Position numbers and translations under genes: made by a program. 64,000 nucleotides of DNA from Rhizobium mesoamericanum STM3625 (lineage in GTDB: Bacteria; Pseudomonadota; Alphaproteobacteria; Rhizobiales; Rhizobiaceae). Under the pieces are notes generated by a model. It was not told the DNA's origin. It saw only the letters and a list, made by a program, of their open reading frames with translations, and made no database searches. The stretch is from the NCBI RefSeq assembly GCF_000312665.1, contig NZ_HF536773.1, positions 987,468 through 1,051,467 on the forward strand, written 5' to 3'. Each line of letters opens with the position of its first letter. Positions within the stretch are counted from its first letter, which is position 1. Positions 1-8,686 of the stretch are shown here, one piece after another.

Positions 1-31
1 CCACTCCACCATAGACACGAAAGGCAAACCG

Positions 32-1102
32 ATGGCCACACTCTTCGACCCCGTCCAGATCGGCGATCTGCAGATGAAGAACCGAATCGTCATGGCACCA
101 CTGACCCGAATGCGCAATTTCAACGAGCGCAGCCCCGGCTCCATCAACGTGAAGCACTATGTACAGCGGGCAAGCGCAGGCCTGATCATCACAGAAGCGA
201 CCTCGGTAACGCCGCAGGGCGTTGGCTACCCCAGCACTCCCGGCCTCTGGTCGGAAGCGCAGATCGGCGGCTGGAGGAGCGTGACCTCGGCCGTTCACGA
301 CGCCGGCGGCCTCATCGTGCCCCAGCTCTGGCACGTCGGCCGGGTCTCCGATCCAGTCTATCATGGCGGCAGGATGCCCGTTGCCCCGAGCGCGATCGCA
401 CCGGAGGGTCAAGTGAGTCGTCTCAATCCGAAACGCCCCTACTCGGTGCCGCGGCCACTGGAAACTGACGAGATCCCCGGCATCGTGGAGGATTTCCGAG
501 TCGCGGCCGCCAACGCGTTGCGTGCCGGCTTCGATGGTGTGGCACTTCACGCCGCCAATGGCTACCTTTTCGACCAGTTCCTGCATGACGGCTCGAACAA
601 GCGCACCGACCGCTATGGCGGCCCGATCGCCAACCGGGCCCGCTTTCTGATGGAAGCAGTGGACGCGCTGTTGTCCGTCTGGCCGGCGGGCCGGATCGGC
701 GTGCACCTCAATCTAATGTCGAGCAGCCATTCGATGAGCGACACTGCCCCTCGCGCGCTCTTCGGCTATGTCGCCGAGCAGCTCAGTGCCCGCAACGTCG
801 CCTTCATCTTCGCCCGCGAGGCGCTCGATCGTGGTGACCAGCAAATCGGCCAGGAGGTGCGACGGCTCTTCGGGGGCGCCTATATCGTCAATGAGGGTCT
901 CACGAGGGAGCGCGCCCAACGGGCCATCGAAGCTGGCGAGGCGGATGCAGCCGGCTTCGGTCGCCTGTATATAGCCAATCCCGATCTTGTGGAGCGCTTC
1001 CAGCGTGGTGCGCCGCTCAACTCAATCAAGTCGGAGACCCTCTACACGGAGGACGAGACCGGGTATAATGACTATCCGCTGCTTGGCGAAGCCGCGGAGT
1101 AA
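32..1102 (+). CDS. Old yellow enzyme family alkene reductase (NADH:flavin oxidoreductase)
   Basis: FMN-containing ene-reductase of the OYE/NemA family, which reduces activated C=C bonds using NAD(P)H in the cytoplasm; the natural substrate is not deducible. The 356-residue protein is full length. The N-terminus has the family segment MKNRIVMAPLTRMR. His173 and Asn176 (in HAANGYLFDQF) are the HxxN pair that binds the substrate carbonyl, followed by KRTDRYGG. GFGRLYIANPDL near the C-terminus is the phosphate-binding end of the TIM barrel. The ATG is preceded by AAAGG. It stands alone at the left edge, so an upstream partner could lie outside the window. Confidence 0.9.
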   Translation: MATLFDPVQIGDLQMKNRIVMAPLTRMRNFNERSPGSINVKHYVQRASAGLIITEATSVTPQGVGYPSTPGLWSEAQIGGWRSVTSAVHDAGGLIVPQLWHVGRVSDPVYHGGRMPVAPSAIAPEGQVSRLNPKRPYSVPRPLETDEIPGIVEDFRVAAANALRAGFDGVALHAANGYLFDQFLHDGSNKRTDRYGGPIANRARFLMEAVDALLSVWPAGRIGVHLNLMSSSHSMSDTAPRALFGYVAEQLSARNVAFIFAREALDRGDQQIGQEVRRLFGGAYIVNEGLTRERAQRAIEAGEADAAGFGRLYIANPDLVERFQRGAPLNSIKSETLYTEDETGYNDYPLLGEAAE

Positions 1103-1364
1103 GTCCCGTCCCGCCCAGGCGGGATGGGAGTGCGTGTTTTCCCTGCCACCCCGCCAACAAGTCGGCCGAGAGCAGACAATAATCGGCACCTCTTTAGCTG
1201 GAGGCTTCCCTGGGATGAGATTCGAACCTTAGCCCCCGCTGCTTATGGGGGCAGAACACGGGACCTCGTCAATTCGCCGTCCGGCTGCAGTTGATGGGAG
1301 CAGAAACCAAAACCCCGTCACCCACTATCGCCTAGCAACCGTACTTTCGACTATACAGCAAAGC

Positions 1365-2381
1365 TCACTTCAAGCCCCAGAGTCGTACCAATTCGGCTGG
1401 AGCCGAGATCTCCGCCGCGACGACGAAAGGGTCACCGGAACGTCTCGACCTTTCGGCGTCTCGCGCCTTGATTGGAAGCCCGTGTCCCAAATTCTTGATC
1501 GAATAGGATGCCAGTTTCAGGCCGTCTGAGGTCCGCCACGACTGCAACCTGCCCCACGGTTTTTCCTCGGCACGTCCACTGCTTTCGGCAATGCCCTGGA
1601 CTTCCAACCACTGCGCTATGCTGGCGAGTGCATTGCCGGGGTTCACGGTGTGGTCGTCCATGCCCTGCCAGATAGTTATCGGAGGCCACGCCTTTACCTC
1701 GGAGGAGATCTCCCTGACAGGTCGCCCCCAACCGCCGGATGGCGGTGTGGCGCCCGACTTCATCGCTCGTAGCGCCGATATCGCATCTCGTGCCGAGCCG
1801 ACGGGCATGCCGGCGATAATCGCCGCGCCTGCGAAGAGCGAGGGATAGTTCGCAAGAAGTACGGCTGTCATCGCCCCGCCTGCCGATAGTCCTGTGATAA
1901 AGATCCGTGAGCGGTCGATATGATGTTTTTCGCATGCATGTTCGATCATCTGCTTGATGGACAGGACCTCTCCACGGTCTCTGGCGACCGCGCTTGGGCG
2001 AAACCAATTGAAGCATCGTTGCGAATTATTGGCGCTTCTCTGCTCAGGATAAAGGAGAACGAAACCGCGTTCATTTGCGAGTTTTGAGAAGCCCGCGGCA
2101 CTGTCCAGGCTCTCGGCTGTCTGCCGGCAGCCGTGAAGCACGACGACAAGTGCCGGGCTTTTCGGCAGCCGTGCTGCCGGCACGAAGGTTTTCATGATCA
2201 GCCGACCGGGATTGCTTCCAAACGCGGTCGTCTCGACCAGAACCGGTTTCGCGGCACGCGGTATCGGCCTTGCGCGTTTCGCCTTGTTTCGAGGCGGCTT
2301 GAGGGCCTTCTCGAGCAACCTGCTGAACTTCTTCTGGGATTTGAGGGCGCGCGCTAGCGACTTACCGAAACCGAACTTCAT
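1365..2381 (-). CDS. PHB depolymerase-family esterase (alpha/beta hydrolase)
   Basis: Esterase of the poly(3-hydroxybutyrate) depolymerase/LpqC-like family, 338 aa. After a basic, Lys/Arg-rich N-terminal stretch of about 50 residues comes the hydrolase core: LVVVLHGCRQTAESLD (oxyanion-hole region), the nucleophile elbow ITGLSAGGAMT (GxSxG serine), and a C-terminal LGHGLP that supplies the likely catalytic His. The N-terminus is basic, not a classical signal peptide, so an intracellular depolymerase or general esterase is as likely as an exported one. Its ATG overlaps by four bases (ATGA) the stop of an upstream Nudix remnant, so the pair was once an operon. Exact substrate unknown. Confidence 0.85.
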   Translation of the reverse strand: MKFGFGKSLARALKSQKKFSRLLEKALKPPRNKAKRARPIPRAAKPVLVETTAFGSNPGRLIMKTFVPAARLPKSPALVVVLHGCRQTAESLDSAAGFSKLANERGFVLLYPEQRSANNSQRCFNWFRPSAVARDRGEVLSIKQMIEHACEKHHIDRSRIFITGLSAGGAMTAVLLANYPSLFAGAAIIAGMPVGSARDAISALRAMKSGATPPSGGWGRPVREISSEVKAWPPITIWQGMDDHTVNPGNALASIAQWLEVQGIAESSGRAEEKPWGRLQSWRTSDGLKLASYSIKNLGHGLPIKARDAERSRRSGDPFVVAAEISAPAELVRLWGLK

Positions 2382-2773
2382 GCGCCCGTGGTCTCGAGCC
2401 GCGACAACAGCGTCCGCAGTCCTGGCTGCGCGGCTTTACGACTTGCTTCCTTCAACAGGAACCACTGCGTCTTGCGAAATCCCGCTTCAGGAAAGGCCGC
2501 GGCAATCTGGGAAACTTTCAAAAGATGAACGGTAGCCGGGTAACGGTTCATACTGCTGTCCTTTTAATAGGCAAAATGCCGACCGGCGTGCCATCGACGT
2601 CACCGATGATGCCGGCTTCCTCAAACGCCTCCCTCAAGGCTGTCGCGCGACTTGTCGCGGCTCTCCGTATGGCCTTTCGGAACGCCCCACCGACCGTTGC
2701 GTCGACTGCCGACCAAAAGCACTTCGAGACGTCCTTTCGCGTTCCGCCGGTAGCAGAAGGCGCTGTGCGACAT
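2378..2773 (-). pseudogene. Nudix hydrolase remnant with two frameshifts
   Basis: Reading the minus strand from an ATG at 2773 gives FCYRRNAKGRLEVLLVGSR and then GRWGVPKGH, a typical Nudix start. The Nudix box (ALREAFEEAGIIGD, about 2602-2640) is in another frame, and the C-terminal part with KTQWFLLKEASRKA is in a third. The two frame changes lie near 2640 and 2550. All family blocks are present in order, so this is a recently broken gene and not a chance match. Its stop overlaps the start of the esterase at 2381. Confidence 0.8.
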
Positions 2774-3162
2774 CAAGGCCGATGTTGTCGGCTAGAGCTT
2801 CGTTTCGCGTGGACTCCTGGAGCATGAACGGTCTCCGATACAAGGCGCAAACTAGGCTGATGACGCTGGCAGGTCCAGTTGTTTCGTTTACATTTGCGAA
2901 ACACAAGAATCCCGCGGATTTCGGCGTTGGCGGGCCAATCGAACGTGGAGCGTGTCTTTCCAAGATCCAAGTGAAGCTCGACCTCACAAGCCCGATCAGA
3001 AGCTAGCTTGGGTCGGGTGTCGAGCTGGGGCCGGTGTAAGGCCGCAAGTGGCTACTTGTCGGCTGCGGCTTCAACCTTGGATTGCGATGGATCTTCGATC
3101 GATATAGCATTGCTCAGGGCTATCGATTGGTCACCGGGGAAACTTTCATAATCGTGCATCGT
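2774..3162. other. Non-coding or decayed stretch, nothing recognised
   Basis: Only short frames occur between the Nudix remnant and the Fic fragment, and none has recognisable motifs or a convincing ribosome binding site. Confidence 0.4.
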
Positions 3163-3414
3163 TCACCACGCATGCTCAGCTTTTCGACGTGCCCCTTCAA
3201 TACGTGTGGAGGAACCGACGCTTTCGATGGTGGCGAAACGCCGGAGGCTGGACAGCCGCTCAGGAGCGATCCGGTCGATCGCACGCCAAGCACCTTTGAA
3301 TTCGTCGATTTCGGCGATCAGCGACAGGATTTCGGGCGTGATCCGGACGGTCGCCGTGTTTAGAAATTCCATTTCCCATCCATTCCCATCCAATTCCCGA
3401 GGGCTCTCATGCAC
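3163..3414 (-). pseudogene. N-terminal fragment of a Fic-family protein
   Basis: The 83-residue frame carries the N-terminal helical module that precedes the Fic domain in Fic/DUF4172-type AMPylator proteins: EFKGAWRAIDRIAPERL, then LRRFATIESVGSSTRIEGA, which contains the conserved inhibitory-helix-like S/T-x-x-x-E/N-G type segment. The frame stops shortly after, and the catalytic HPFxxGNGR motif is absent here and downstream, so this is a truncated remnant. Residual expression cannot be excluded, but a functional Fic enzyme is not encoded. Confidence 0.7.
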
Positions 3415-3492
3415 TCGTTTCCATCCAATTTCTACGAGATAGTTTGTCAGATCTGTCAGCTGATCGCGCTAGATGACTGGACAGTCTTCTAC

Positions 3493-3518
3493 AGCGGGGT
3501 CGTAGGTTCGACCCCGCT
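3493..3518. repeat. Perfect 10-bp inverted repeat (hairpin)
   Basis: AGCGGGGTCG, a 6-base loop TAGGTT, then CGACCCCGCT. No T-run follows on either strand, so it is not a standard intrinsic terminator. The loop side resembles a tRNA T-arm but no tRNA body surrounds it. Confidence 0.6.
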
Positions 3519-3574
3519 CAAGAGCGAAGTATCAACAACTGCAGGCAGAGGCAATTCAGGGCTATCGGCCAAAC

Positions 3575-3904
3575 TTAGCCATAAGAAGAAACAAGCTGTC
3601 CCACCTGAGATCGCATCCACCGATTGGCCGGATCGTTGTCGTTTGAGAGCGACCAGACCATCGAAATCGGACTCACCGCTAACCACATGGCGCCCGAGTT
3701 GATGCGGTCGAAATCCACCAGCCGCTCGAGCGTCGCCTTGAGCGGTGCGACGTCATAGAAGCTCTCTGCTTCGATGCTCCCCGAGGATGAAAAGAAAGGC
3801 GGCAGCGGACGGGGCGTGAAGAAGCCCGCCGCGCCGTCCTGTTGGACTTGGCGATGGCGGGCGGTTTCGACCGTGCCCGTCAAGCTCCCGCACGCTTGTG
3901 GCAT
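3575..3904 (-). pseudogene. Patatin-like phospholipase fragment
   Basis: The middle of this frame reads AGFFTPRPLPPFF, then ESFYDVAPLKATLERLVDF and DRINSGAM, a block typical of patatin-like phospholipases with a DUF3734 tail. The GxSxG nucleophile region and the DGG motif that should flank it are missing, and the reading frame changes around 3640. The N-terminal 35 residues belong to a different, unrecognised sequence that continues in a second frame to about 4080. I read this as a composite of decayed genes. Confidence 0.6.
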
Positions 3905-4181
3905 AGACCTGCACGCGGCGCGCCAGCTCGGTTTGGTAGGTGAAGGTTTTAAACGCGTATATCTCCGTCCTGATAGGGCTCGCGGGCGTGGCGATTGGCA
4001 GTCTGGCCTCGTTCGCCGCCACCTGGATTAGCAGCGGTCGCAGGTGAATGCGGGCGCGGCTTGGCGGAAGGATCGGATCTGGGCAGCGGGGCGATTTGAT
4101 TTCGCCGGAACGAAATGGTTTCGGACGAATTTTCTCGCCGACCGCAACCTATCTCGGTTGGAGGAATGACTGTCCAAAGAG

Positions 4182-4431
4182 TTAGTGATCGTCGAGAGGG
4201 GCCTCGTCGGGGCTGTTGCGTGTATGGACGGCTATATTGTGAAGATCTGACACTCGATCGGATCTCTGTTCGGACGCAACGATCACGGCGTAGAAGGCCG
4301 CTGGGGTGATCTCCTTCTTCGCGGCTCTTCCGGACCGCTGCGATCAACTCCTTGGGTTTCATTCCCGGTTGGACGAGGCTGTCTATGGTTTCGGCTATCC
4401 TCGCGATTGCGGACATAGCATTGTCTTTCAT
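4182..4431 (-). pseudogene. Small conserved-hypothetical gene with a frameshift
   Basis: From ATG 4431 (or 4416) the minus strand encodes MSAIARIAETIDSLVQPGMK and PKELIAAVRK, and then continues one frame over as ITPAAFYAVIVASEQ to a stop at 4182. Both halves have good coding character and join at about 4315, consistent with a single-base indel. The product would be about 80 residues with no recognised domain. It might be a sequencing error rather than a true lesion. Confidence 0.45.
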
Positions 4432-4543
4432 CCTATGCCTCCGTCCCATAAGCCGCCCTCTGGATGCTCGGGGGTGTTGGAAGGGGACACGCTTCACCCG
4501 ATGTGTCGTCTTGCTTGCCGACACACCATTTGTCGCAATGAAC

Positions 4544-5428
4544 TCAACCCATATGTTCCGAAGTGTGCGAGCCAGGCGAGGCCGGGAACACGACGGTCTT
4601 GTTTCCATTTATGAACACCCGGCCGTGGATATGCGCGTGAATGGCCCGTGCCAATACTTGCGCCTCCACATCACGCCCCAACGAGACATAGTCGTCGGAC
4701 GATTGCGCATGCGTCACGCGAATAATGTCTTGTTCGATTATCGGTCCTTCGTCGAGGTCGCCAGTGACATAGTGCGACGTCGCACCGATCAATTTAACTC
4801 CTCGCTCATACGCTTGCTTGTAGGGATTCGCCCCTTTGAAAGACGGCAGGAAGGAGTGATGGATGTTGATGATCCGGCCCGACATCTTCTGGCACATCTC
4901 GTCGCTCAGTATTTGCATGTAACGAGCCAGGACGACCAGCTCGGCACCTGTGTCCTCGACCACGTGCATGATCTCCGCCTCGGCTTGTGGCTTGTTGGCC
5001 TTTGTCACCTTGATACAATGAAAGGGGATGTCGTGGTTCACAACGAGCTTCTGGTAGTCCATATGGTTTGAGATCACCGCCACAACGTCAATTGGTAGCG
5101 CGCCAATCCGCCATCTGTAGAGCAAGTCGTTCAGGCAGTGTCCGAATCGCGACACCATCAGAACAACCTTCCTCTTGGAAGTTTCGTTGAAGAATTCAGC
5201 TTGCATTCCGAACTCGACCGCAATCGGCCTAAAGCCGGAGGTCAGTTCGCTCAGACTCCGGCCACCTTCGGAGATGAAGCCCGTGCGCATGAAAAAATAG
5301 CCAGTGCTGCTGTCGTCAAACTGGGCGCTGTCCGTGATATTGCATTCCTGGTTCGCGAGAAAACCCGAGATCGCCGCGACGATCCCCCTCTTCGATTTGC
5401 ATTGAACGCGAAGAGCGAACTTCGTCAT
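4544..5428 (-). CDS. purU: Formyltetrahydrofolate deformylase
   Basis: Hydrolyses 10-formyl-tetrahydrofolate to formate and tetrahydrofolate, adjusting the cytoplasmic C1-folate pool. The 294 residues match the family length. There is an N-terminal ACT-like domain (residues 1-85, KRGIVAAISGFLANQECNI), then a formyltransferase-fold domain with INIHHSFLPSFKGANPY (catalytic Asn/His region) and IGATSHYVTGDLDEGPIIEQ (catalytic Asp). It is the last gene of the minus-strand moc-like operon, 263 bp after mocF. That position suggests it handles the one-carbon unit released by the oxygenase encoded upstream; that role is inference. Confidence 0.93.
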   Translation of the reverse strand: MTKFALRVQCKSKRGIVAAISGFLANQECNITDSAQFDDSSTGYFFMRTGFISEGGRSLSELTSGFRPIAVEFGMQAEFFNETSKRKVVLMVSRFGHCLNDLLYRWRIGALPIDVVAVISNHMDYQKLVVNHDIPFHCIKVTKANKPQAEAEIMHVVEDTGAELVVLARYMQILSDEMCQKMSGRIINIHHSFLPSFKGANPYKQAYERGVKLIGATSHYVTGDLDEGPIIEQDIIRVTHAQSSDDYVSLGRDVEAQVLARAIHAHIHGRVFINGNKTVVFPASPGSHTSEHMG

Positions 5429-5691
5429 GTTGTAAAATCCTTTTTGCGGAATGCGGATCGCTTGTGAGCGATTGCACTCTTGCTTAAACGCCAGTTTCGG
5501 TGGAGTTCAGAAACGCCTCATACGCAATGGCGCGGCCCCTCGATCGAAAGCATGTCAAGGCCCGCTGCTCGGCCGCCATGCTTCGTCGAGTGTCGCGACA
5601 TAGAGCATTTAGAGCTTCCCGCCGCTTTTTTCGCCCTGACGTCGGCGATCAAAGGTCTCTTTTTTGTCATGTTGAAATTTCCGCCCTGCGA

Positions 5692-6876
5692 TCATGCGGC
5701 CTTCACGAGGCTCTTCAGGTTGACGTCCGGATTGGAGAGCTCGGCGGGATCGTGCTGTCGCCCGAGCTCGATCAACTTTTCCAGAAGGCGCACATCCTTC
5801 GCGGCCATGTTGCCTGGGCCGATTCCGGCAGCAGCGGAGAGACGACCATCGTTTTCGAATTGGAACACCAGATACGTATCCGGCGAACAGCTGCGGCTGT
5901 GGGTCGCCCGCAAAGGATCGAACAGGCCGACGACCTGCAGCGTCAGGTCATATTGATCGGACCAGAACCAGGGCATCTTGGCGTATTCGCCGCTGTGCCC
6001 GAGCATGGTGGCTGCAACGTGGGCACCCTGATCCTGCGCCGCCTTCCAACTTTCCAGCCGGACGCGACCATTGCGCCAAGGGAAGTTGCAGCAGTCTCCA
6101 GCCGCGTAGATGTGGGGGTCGGAGCTCCGAAAAGAGCTGTCGACCACGACGCCATTGTCGACCTCCAATCCGGACGCCTTGGCGAGTTCGCTGTTGGGGA
6201 GAGCGCCAATGCCCGCGATGACTACGTCGAAATGCAGAACCGTACCGTCGGCCAAGGTGATAGTCGTCAGCGTCGCTGACAGCACGCCTGAATCGACCAG
6301 CATTCTCACGCCCGCTGCCTCATGCCGCGCGAACACTACCGAGGCAATCTCCGCAGGCACCGCTCGCGCCAGGATGCGCGAACTCCTCTCGACTACGGTC
6401 ACGTCAGCTCCCCCATTCCGCGCCGTGGCAGCAAGTTCGAGACCGATAAACCCACCGCCAATGATACCCACCCGCGCTCCTCGCTGCAGCTTCGTTAAGA
6501 TGGCCGCGGCATCAGATTCGGTCCGCAATGTTAGACAACCTTCGTAGCTCGAGAAAATTTGTGGTCTCGCGCCGAGAGCGAGTAAAAGCTTGTCGTAGCC
6601 GACCGTAGTGTCGTCTGCCAAGTGGAGCTCACGCCTACCTCTGTCGATTGTCACGACGCGGGTGCCGAGCCGCAATTCGATGTTGGCGTTATCATATGCG
6701 GCTGCTGGCCGTATGTCCTTGAGCGTGCCGATACCCTTCGAAAGTGGGGGACGCTCATAGGGCAGCACCTTTTCGTCGCCGATGAGGGTCACCGCGCCAT
6801 CGAAGCCTTTTTCGCGCAATTCGAAAGCGGCTCGAACACCGCACTCACCTGCCCCAACGATCGCAATTCTATCCAT
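5692..6876 (-). CDS. mocF: Ferredoxin reductase of a Rieske-type system (MocF-like)
   Basis: FAD-dependent NAD(P)H:ferredoxin reductase of the class that feeds oxygenases. The start is taken at the ATG at 6876, because MDRIAIVGAGECGVRAAFEL begins with the FAD Rossmann motif and the frame upstream is not family-like; this gives 394 aa. A second Rossmann motif (VGIIGGGFIGLELAA) binds NAD(P)H, and YAAGDCCNFP is the C-terminal FAD motif. It lies 87 bp after the Rieske ferredoxin gene. By homology and order this is MocF of the rhizopine mocDEF set known from Sinorhizobium. Physiological substrate of the system here is not proven. Confidence 0.85.
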   Translation of the reverse strand: MDRIAIVGAGECGVRAAFELREKGFDGAVTLIGDEKVLPYERPPLSKGIGTLKDIRPAAAYDNANIELRLGTRVVTIDRGRRELHLADDTTVGYDKLLLALGARPQIFSSYEGCLTLRTESDAAAILTKLQRGARVGIIGGGFIGLELAATARNGGADVTVVERSSRILARAVPAEIASVVFARHEAAGVRMLVDSGVLSATLTTITLADGTVLHFDVVIAGIGALPNSELAKASGLEVDNGVVVDSSFRSSDPHIYAAGDCCNFPWRNGRVRLESWKAAQDQGAHVAATMLGHSGEYAKMPWFWSDQYDLTLQVVGLFDPLRATHSRSCSPDTYLVFQFENDGRLSAAAGIGPGNMAAKDVRLLEKLIELGRQHDPAELSNPDVNLKSLVKAA

Positions 6877-6963
6877 CTTAAACCTGCCTAGCTGGAAGAG
6901 AGTACTCCGGCGGATTTCCGCGGCTGCTTCGAGAGGCGCGCCGCGGCAATTTCTGCCCATGTG

Positions 6964-7272
6964 TCAGATTTCAATCATTACTCGGCCATTCTCGACCCTG
7001 GTGGAATAGGTATGCAGGTTCTCGCAAGCGGGAGGCGTCTCGACCTCTCCTGTCGTGAAGTTGAAAACGCTTGCGTGTTTCGGGCATTCGACGGTGTTCT
7101 CCATTACCAGTCCATCCGCCAGATGGATTTCTTCATGGGTGCAGAGGCCATCGGTGCAGTAATACTCGTCCTTGTCGTTGCGGAAGATCGCGAAGGTCCG
7201 GCCGTTGTGGTCGAAGCGGACCACGTCTTCGGCGTCGATCTCTTTGGCGGAACAGGCGTCAATCCAAGGCAT
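6964..7272 (-). CDS. mocE: Rieske [2Fe-2S] ferredoxin (MocE-like)
   Basis: Soluble Rieske-type ferredoxin, 102 aa, passing electrons from the reductase to the oxygenase. Cluster ligands are Cys44 and His46 (CTH) and Cys63 and His66 (CPKH). It corresponds to MocE of the rhizopine O-demethylation system and lies between the reductase and oxygenase genes in the expected order. Confidence 0.9.
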   Translation of the reverse strand: MPWIDACSAKEIDAEDVVRFDHNGRTFAIFRNDKDEYYCTDGLCTHEEIHLADGLVMENTVECPKHASVFNFTTGEVETPPACENLHTYSTRVENGRVMIEI

Positions 7273-7387
7273 ATGTGTCTCCTTTCATTCGATTTATCCG
7301 AATTGGCTGAGGCTCTTTTTGCACGCTCCCTCCGGCTCCGCCCGTGGCAGACCGCTGGGCAAGGTGCTGGCGCCCACCCGTCCCGAG

Positions 7388-7567
7388 CTAGCGCTTCAGC
7401 TCGATGACTTTGGGAGTGTCGCCTACATGCGATTCCATGTAGCCTTCGATCGAAGCCTCGAGATCGGCCATCGTTTCTCCACCCGCCATAAGCTCAGTGA
7501 TCTCTTCGCGGTCTTCTCCCTTTTCGGATGTGGGCCGCGTGATCTTCAGTACATTTCCTAACTTCAT
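7388..7567 (-). CDS. Small conserved-context protein, 59 aa, in the moc-like operon
   Basis: An open frame from ATG 7567 to TAG 7388 encodes a 59-residue acidic protein starting MKLGNVLKITRPTSEKGEDR and ending GDTPKVIELKR. A strong ribosome binding site (GGAGGAGG) lies 9 bases before the ATG, better than for many annotated genes here. It is placed between the oxygenase gene (82 bp upstream) and the ferredoxin gene (115 bp downstream) on the same strand. No domain is recognised and there is no Cys or His for metal binding. It may be an oxygenase accessory or stability factor; that is inference from position only. Confidence 0.6.
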   Translation of the reverse strand: MKLGNVLKITRPTSEKGEDREEITELMAGGETMADLEASIEGYMESHVGDTPKVIELKR

Positions 7568-7649
7568 TTGGGATTTCCTCCTCCCCGTTGACCGCCGCGT
7601 TGTGCGGCGAAAGCTAGATCGTCCGCACCGACTCTCCGGCCGTTGTTAC

Positions 7650-8675
7650 CTATTTGGCGGGCGTCTTCGCCGCCCGCTGAGCGTTCGCGCGCGCCTTCTT
7701 GGCGAGATAGCGCGCCTTCATTTGTTCGTCGGCTTGTTTGGAACCGTCGTGGAATGTGCCGAGCCACTTATCGATCGGGATCAGTCCATCCCCGTAGTTC
7801 ACCTCGAAATACTTGTGGTGCAGGTAATGGATGTAGGCGTGGCTATCGACAGCGGTGTTCTCGGTGAGCTCGACCTTGTCAAAACCGACATGGCCTGGCA
7901 CGGCTCCGAACCCCGCGTAGTGCAATTGATACATCGCGATGATTGGATTCGACGGGATAATCAGATGGTAGAAGGTGGCCGCGAAGTAGAGGAGATGCTC
8001 CACCGGATGCATGCTGAGCGAAGACCACGGGCTCGGGTTGATGGAGTTGTGATGCACCGAATGCACCCACTTGTAGAGAAATGGCGTGTGGATCAGGCGG
8101 TGGACGCAGAAGAAGTGAAATTCATGGATCACAGGTACGACAAGGCACAACAAACCAAGGTAGACCGGATTGGCGGCGAAGGTCAGCCATGGAGCGTAGC
8201 CGTTGGCGAATGCTGAAAGGACGATTACTTGGGCGCCCGTCCAGATCGGCACTCCCGACAGGAAGGCACGTAGCATGTTGTCCAGGTTCTGGCTCTTGAA
8301 CCAGAAGACATCCGAAGGAGTTTCCGAGGGAAACTTGCCGTTATATTTGAAGCGGTTTCCCTGCGTACGACGTACATAGAGCTGCACTTCGAAGGCGAAA
8401 TACCAGAAGAAAACAGCCACGGCGTTTACCGCGAAAAGCTTCAAAACCCAGCCCCATGCCAGATGTTGCATCGTTTCAACAGGCGGAATCACCCAGTGCC
8501 ACCACGCCAATGCCGACAGGAAAAACAATGCGTTGTAGGGCAAGAAATAGCTTGGAATCCACTTCAGGAATTCCAGGGGCTTAGGGGGCCAAATGAATAC
8601 CGGGGCAGTGCCAGCGGGTTGGTTCGGCGAATAGTTACCGCGCTTATCGCGCGTTCCATATTTCAGATCATCCAT
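7650..8675 (-). CDS. mocD: Membrane di-iron hydroxylase, MocD-like
   Basis: Integral-membrane oxygenase of the fatty acid hydroxylase/sterol desaturase superfamily, 341 aa. Eight His ligands for a di-iron site are visible: HEFHFFCVH (His194, 197, 202), HSVHH (His215, 218, 219) and HYLHH (His293, 296, 297). Hydrophobic segments near residues 45-65, 72-98, 135-155 and 165-190 are probable membrane spans. In rhizopine users MocD with MocE and MocF is needed to convert 3-O-methyl-scyllo-inosamine to scyllo-inosamine. The same three genes occur here, but the companion mocABC genes are not adjacent, so the substrate may be another methylated compound. Confidence 0.85.
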   Translation of the reverse strand: MDDLKYGTRDKRGNYSPNQPAGTAPVFIWPPKPLEFLKWIPSYFLPYNALFFLSALAWWHWVIPPVETMQHLAWGWVLKLFAVNAVAVFFWYFAFEVQLYVRRTQGNRFKYNGKFPSETPSDVFWFKSQNLDNMLRAFLSGVPIWTGAQVIVLSAFANGYAPWLTFAANPVYLGLLCLVVPVIHEFHFFCVHRLIHTPFLYKWVHSVHHNSINPSPWSSLSMHPVEHLLYFAATFYHLIIPSNPIIAMYQLHYAGFGAVPGHVGFDKVELTENTAVDSHAYIHYLHHKYFEVNYGDGLIPIDKWLGTFHDGSKQADEQMKARYLAKKARANAQRAAKTPAK

Positions 8676-8686
8676 TTGACTCTCCG

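Noticed and set aside
1205..1250. T-loop-like GGTTCGAATC on the minus strand after the OYE gene
   Set aside because: The flanking bases do not pair into a T-stem; no acceptor or anticodon arms.
3490..3525. Possible tRNA 3' end (GTAGGTTCGACCCC)
   Set aside because: The bases form a 10-bp palindrome instead of a T-arm, and no other tRNA arms fit upstream on either strand.
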